A stretch of 10,116 bases of DNA, from contig JACCXP010000410.1 in NCBI GenBank assembly GCA_013696905.1, positions 1-10,116 on the forward strand, in the 5' to 3' direction. Shown here piece after piece: positions 7,005 through 10,116 of this stretch. Source of the DNA: Thermoleophilaceae bacterium (GTDB taxonomy: Bacteria > Actinomycetota > Thermoleophilia > Solirubrobacterales > Thermoleophilaceae). Both the position numbers and the translations under genes were made by a program. The notes below the pieces were generated by a model. It did not search any database, had not been told where the DNA came from, and was given only the letters and a program-made list of their open reading frames with translations. The first letter of the stretch is position 1. Each line of letters starts with the position of its first letter.

Positions 7005-7759
7005 GGGACGCGCTCGGGGCGCCCCAGTCGGTGCTCGTGCTCGGCGCCACGTCCGAGATCGCGCAGGCGACGCTGCGCCGCCTGGCGGGCGAGCGAATGC
7101 GCTCGGCGCGGCTCGCGGTCCGCCGCCCCGACGCCGTCGAGGCGTTCGCCGGGGAGCTGCGCGGTCGGGGCGTGGCGGTCGAGGTGCTCCCGTTCGACGC
7201 CGACGACGTGGAGAGCCACCCGCTTTTCGTGGAGGCGGCGCTCGCAGGGGAGCAGGACGTCGACCTCGTGCTCGTCGCCTTCGGCGTGCTCGGCGAGCAG
7301 TCCGAGTCCGAGCGCGACCACATGGCCGCGGTGTCCGTGCTGCGCACCAACTTCCTCGGGGCGGCGTCGGTGATGACCGTGATCGCGCGACGCCTCGTCG
7401 CCCAGGGGCACGGCACGATCGCGGTCCTGTCGTCGGTCGCGGGCGAGCGGGTGCGGCGCTCGAACTACGTCTACGGGGCGTCGAAGGCGGGCCTAGACGG
7501 GTTCGCGCACGGCCTCGGCCTGGCACTCGAGGGCACGGGAGCGGGCGTGCTGGTCGTGCGGCCGGGCTTCGTGCGCACGAAGATGACGGCCGGCATGGAC
7601 GCACCGCCCTACAGCACCACGCCCGACCGAGTGGCCGAGGCGATCGTCGAGGGGCTCGCCCGCGGCGCCCACACGGTGTGGGCCCCGCGAGGCATGCGCC
7701 TCGTGATGTCGGTGGTGCGCCACCTGCCACGCGCGCTCTTCAGCCGCATCCCCGCCTGA
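7001..7759 (+). CDS. dprE2: Decaprenylphosphoryl-2-keto-D-erythro-pentose reductase DprE2 (SDR)
   Basis: A 252-residue short-chain dehydrogenase/reductase. It uses NAD(P)H to reduce the 2'-keto lipid made by DprE1, completing ribose-to-arabinose epimerisation. Seen: Rossmann motif [11 protein letters not shown] (11-21; GATSEIA is typical of DprE2-like SDRs instead of GxxxGIG), TNFLG with Asn117, VLSSVAGER (142-150, catalytic Ser), YGASK (158-162, Tyr158 and Lys162 of YxxxK) and [11 protein letters not shown] (186-196). The length matches the family (about 254). ATG 7001 overlaps the dprE1 stop as ATGA and has the best ribosome site of the locus, GGTGGAGG at 6986-6993. Tight overlap with dprE1 fits the known DprE1-DprE2 partnership. 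A generic SDR is the only real alternative, and the context argues against it. Confidence 0.92.
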   Translation: MRDALGAPQSVLVLGATSEIAQATLRRLAGERMRSARLAVRRPDAVEAFAGELRGRGVAVEVLPFDADDVESHPLFVEAALAGEQDVDLVLVAFGVLGEQSESERDHMAAVSVLRTNFLGAASVMTVIARRLVAQGHGTIAVLSSVAGERVRRSNYVYGASKAGLDGFAHGLGLALEGTGAGVLVVRPGFVRTKMTAGMDAPPYSTTPDRVAEAIVEGLARGAHTVWAPRGMRLVMSVVRHLPRALFSRIPA

Positions 7760-7766
7760 TCGGCTC

Positions 7767-9131
7767 GTGGCGACCGACCGAGCGCGGATGAGGCTCTCGC
7801 CGTTCGTCGCGCCCTCGGGCCGCAGGCGACGCGTCGGCATGCTCGAGCGCCGCCGCAGCGCGATCGCGGCCGGATCCCTGATCGTACTCGTGGGCGCTGC
7901 GCTGGCCGTCGCCGCCGGCGTCCCGGACCGAGCATCGTTCCTCGTGCCGGCAGGCCGCGAGGGCTTTCCCGCCTGGCTCGGCGGGCCGCTCGCCGGTGTC
8001 GGGCCCGAGCTTCAGCCCGGCGGCTTCAGCGTGCTCGTGCTGGTCATGTGCGCCGCCTATGCGGCCGCGCTCGTCGTCGCCGACGCGGTGCGCCCCGCGT
8101 GGGCGGTCGCGGCGGTGCTCGGCGCTCATCTGGCGCTCGCGCTCAGCGCGCCGATCCTCTCGGCCGACGTCTTCGGCTACATCGCCTACGCCCGTCTCGG
8201 CGCGCTGCACGGCTTCGACCCCTACCTCAATTCGGCCGACGCCGCCCCGCTCGACCCGGTGCATCCGTTCGTCGGCTGGAAGGGCCTGCCGAGCCCCTAC
8301 GGCCCGCTCTTCACCCTCGTCTCCTACGCGCTCGCCCCGCTCGGACTGCCGGCGAGCCTGTGGACGCTCAAGGCGATCGTCGCCGCGGCCGGCGTCGCTT
8401 GCGTGGCGCTCGTGGCCTCGCTCGCGGAGCGGCTCGGCCGCCCGCCCGTGGCCGCCGTCCTGTTCGTTGGCCTCAACCCGCTGGCGCTCGTCTGGGGCCT
8501 AGGGGGCGCTCACAACGACGCCCTGGTGACGTTGCTCGTGCTGGTCGGGATCCACCTTGCGCTCGCCGACCGCGAGCGCTCCGCGGCCGCCCTGGTGGTG
8601 GGCGCCGCGGCCGTCAAGGCGACGGCGGGCCTGGTGCTTCCGTTCATGGTGCTCGGGGCGCGCCGACCGTCGCGTGCGCTCGCCGGCGCGGCGATCGCGG
8701 CGCTCGCGCTCGGGGCGCTCTCGCTCGCCGTGTTTCGCTCGGGCACGATCGGCTACCTCGGCGTGCTCGCCGACCAGGGCGGCTTCGTCTCCCGTCACGC
8801 GATCCCGCATGACATCGCCCGGGCGCTCGGGCTCGCGGGCTTCGCCGATGGGCGCTACACGCTCGCGCCCGTCGTCCGGGTCGTCGCGCTCGCGGGGCTC
8901 GGCGGGGCGCTCGCCGTGCTCGCGGCGCGGGTGTGGCGAGGAGCCGACTGGATCGCCGCAGCCGGCTGGGCGACGCTCGCGCTGCTCGTGACCACGACGT
9001 TCCTGCTGCCGTGGTACGTCGTCTGGCTGCTTCCGCTGGCGGCGCTCGCGGAGAGCCGCTGGCTGCGCGCCGGCACGCTCGCGCTGTGCGCGTTCATCGT
9101 CGTCACGAGGGTGCCGCTGCTGGGAGGTTGA
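7767..9131 (+). CDS. GT-C polyprenyl-phosphate-sugar glycosyltransferase, MptA/B-like
   Basis: A 454-residue multi-spanning membrane protein with about 11-12 hydrophobic segments. GT-C enzymes transfer a sugar from a polyprenyl-phosphate donor to a glycan on the outer face of the membrane. Seen: SADVFGYIAYARL (132-144, the first-loop Asp134), GFDPYL (149-154), SPYGPLF (176-182), NPLALVWGLGGAHNDALV (237-254) and LLPWYVVWLLPL (413-424). The NPL...GGxHND and LPWY signatures resemble actinobacterial alpha-1,6-mannosyltransferases MptA/MptB. Position is informative: 7 bases after dprE2, where mycobacteria carry aftA, the priming arabinofuranosyltransferase. The donor could be polyprenylphosphoryl-arabinose or -mannose; sequence motifs favour the MptB family, context favours arabinose. 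Start is uncertain: GTG 7767, ATG 7788 or ATG 7839; the last would begin a few residues before the first membrane helix. No strong ribosome site at any of them. Confidence 0.82.
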   Translation: MATDRARMRLSPFVAPSGRRRRVGMLERRRSAIAAGSLIVLVGAALAVAAGVPDRASFLVPAGREGFPAWLGGPLAGVGPELQPGGFSVLVLVMCAAYAAALVVADAVRPAWAVAAVLGAHLALALSAPILSADVFGYIAYARLGALHGFDPYLNSADAAPLDPVHPFVGWKGLPSPYGPLFTLVSYALAPLGLPASLWTLKAIVAAAGVACVALVASLAERLGRPPVAAVLFVGLNPLALVWGLGGAHNDALVTLLVLVGIHLALADRERSAAALVVGAAAVKATAGLVLPFMVLGARRPSRALAGAAIAALALGALSLAVFRSGTIGYLGVLADQGGFVSRHAIPHDIARALGLAGFADGRYTLAPVVRVVALAGLGGALAVLAARVWRGADWIAAAGWATLALLVTTTFLLPWYVVWLLPLAALAESRWLRAGTLALCAFIVVTRVPLLGG

Positions 9132-9138
9132 GCGCGCC

Positions 9139-9144
9139 TAAGCT
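9139..9144 (+). promoter_or_regulatory. -10 box (TAAGCT) for the DUF354 gene
   Basis: TAAGCT lies in the 24-base gap after the GT-C stop and ends 11 bases before GTG 9156. A transcript from it would have a leader of about 5 bases, and no ribosome site precedes the GTG. It suggests the DUF354 gene has its own promoter as well as possible readthrough from the operon. Confidence 0.4.
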
Positions 9145-9155
9145 GCGCGCGGCTC

Positions 9156-10116
9156 GTGCGGATCTGGATCGACATGACGGCTCCGGCGCACGTGCTCGTG
9201 TTCCGGCCGATCATCCGGCGCTTGCGCGAGCAGGGCCACGAGGTCGTGGTCACCGCGCGCGACTACGCGCAGACGCTCGACCTGCTGCGCCTTCACGCGG
9301 TCGACCACGTCTCCTTCGGCAGCCACGGCGGAGCCGGCCTCTTGAGCAAGGTGGCCTCCCTTGCCTCGCGCACGGCGGCGATGCGCCGGTTCGGCTCGCG
9401 GCGGCGCGTCGACCTCGCGGTCGGGCACGGGTCGAACGACCTCGCGCTCGCGGCGGCCTCGCTTCGCATCCCGGCCGTGAACACGTTCGACTACGAGTGG
9501 GCGGTGCAGCAGCACAACGTCGGCTGCCGGCTGGCGCGGCGCGTGATCACGCCCGACTCGATCCCGCCAGAGCGCCTGGCCCGCTACGGGGTCGGGCCCC
9601 ACAAGCTCGCGCAGTACCCGGGGCTCAAGGAGGAGTACTACCTGGCGGACTTCGAGCTCGACCCCGGCGTGCTCGGGGCGCTCGACGTCGATCCTGAACG
9701 CGTCGTCGTCGTGGTCCGCCCGCCACCGGACGTCTCGCTCTATCACCGCAAGTCGAACCCGCTCTTCGTGGGCGTGCTGTCCCGGCTCGGGCGCGACGAG
9801 GGGGTGCACGCGGTCGTGCTCCCGCGCACCGAGGGCCAGCGCGATTACGTGCGCGGGCTCGGCCTGCCGTCGCTGATAGTGCCCGAGCGCGCCGTCGACG
9901 CGCAGAGCCTGATCGCGCTCGCCGACCTGATGGTCTCCGCCGGCGGCACGATGAACCGCGAGGCCGTGGCGCTCGGCACGCCCGTCTACACGACCTTCGC
10001 CGGGCGGCTCGGAGGCGTCGACGAGAAGCTGATCCGCGAGGGCCGCCTGCGCCCGCTCACCGACCCGGACGCGATCGAGCTCGAGAAGCGCCACGGCGAG
10101 CCCGGCGGCACGCGCC
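9156..10116 (+). CDS. DUF354 protein, predicted GT-B-like glycosyltransferase, 3' end outside window
   Basis: The frame is open from GTG 9156 to the right edge (320 residues seen). It is a soluble two-domain alpha/beta protein of the DUF354 type (PF04007), a family related in fold to UDP-GlcNAc 2-epimerase and GT-B glycosyltransferases; its reaction is not established. Seen: VRIWIDMTAPAHVLVFRPII (1-20, first beta strand and helix with family motif D-x-T/N-x-P-x-H-V), GHEVVVTARDY (27-37), AVGHGSNDLA (88-97), the hinge YPGLKEEYYL (154-163), VVVVVRPPP (183-191) and SAGGTMNREAVALGTPVYT (261-279), the likely nucleotide-sugar phosphate-binding loop. Family length of about 340-380 suggests only the end is missing. 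GTG is chosen because it begins the first beta strand and follows TAAGCT at near-leaderless spacing. Its place after the arabinose-donor genes suggests a role in the same envelope glycan (inference). Confidence 0.85.
   Translation, partial: MRIWIDMTAPAHVLVFRPIIRRLREQGHEVVVTARDYAQTLDLLRLHAVDHVSFGSHGGAGLLSKVASLASRTAAMRRFGSRRRVDLAVGHGSNDLALAAASLRIPAVNTFDYEWAVQQHNVGCRLARRVITPDSIPPERLARYGVGPHKLAQYPGLKEEYYLADFELDPGVLGALDVDPERVVVVVRPPPDVSLYHRKSNPLFVGVLSRLGRDEGVHAVVLPRTEGQRDYVRGLGLPSLIVPERAVDAQSLIALADLMVSAGGTMNREAVALGTPVYTTFAGRLGGVDEKLIREGRLRPLTDPDAIELEKRHGEPGGTR

Noticed and set aside
5442..7730. 762-codon open frame on the minus strand across dprE1 and dprE2
   Set aside because: Arg/Pro/Ala-rich translation with no motif, antisense to three well-recognised genes; a product of GC-biased third positions.
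1..10116. CRISPR arrays, tRNA or rRNA genes, insertion sequences, phage genes
   Set aside because: No spaced direct repeats, tRNA-like cloverleaf, transposase motifs or terminal inverted repeats were seen on either strand.

Overview
The window is very GC-rich (over 70% by eye), with strong GC bias at third codon positions, several GTG starts and long antisense shadow frames. The gene content (decaprenylphosphoryl-arabinose enzymes, a WecA-type transferase, a DUF354 protein) and -10-like TAnnnT boxes a few bases ahead of several starts suggest an actinomycete. My best guess is a deep lineage such as Thermoleophilia/Solirubrobacterales. That placement is inference; there is no rRNA or other marker gene here.

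Layout. 1-1137 (minus, runs off the left edge): secreted CapA-family protein with a signal peptide. 1138-1253: divergent intergenic region with a good -35/-10 promoter pair for the next gene. 1254-2213 (plus): unrecognised four-helix membrane protein with a possible PH-like C-terminal domain. 2214-2408: convergent gap whose larger part, read on the minus strand, is a remnant of cytochrome bd oxidase subunit II (cydB). 2409-3323 (minus): CzcD-like zinc/cadmium efflux protein of the cation diffusion facilitator family. From 3377 to the right edge, all genes are on the plus strand: WecA/MraY-family sugar-1-phosphate transferase (3377-4561), UbiA-type decaprenyl-phosphate phosphoribosyltransferase (4661-5599), DprE1 (5580-7004), DprE2 (7001-7759), a multi-spanning GT-C glycosyltransferase (7767-9131) and a DUF354 protein (9156-right edge).

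How the genes fit together. UbiA attaches phosphoribose to a polyprenyl phosphate, the product is dephosphorylated by an enzyme not seen here, and DprE1 plus DprE2 epimerise the ribose to arabinose, giving polyprenylphosphoryl-arabinose. A GT-C enzyme that uses polyprenyl-phosphate sugars follows directly, in the position that aftA holds after dprE1-dprE2 in mycobacteria. The WecA-like enzyme upstream could make the polyprenyl-PP-sugar on which a glycan is started. Together this looks like a compact locus for an arabinose-containing cell-envelope glycan. The most notable points are the locus itself, an alanine at the DprE1 position equivalent to mycobacterial Cys387 (the benzothiazinone target), the cydB fossil abutting the CDF gene, and the near-leaderless start signals.
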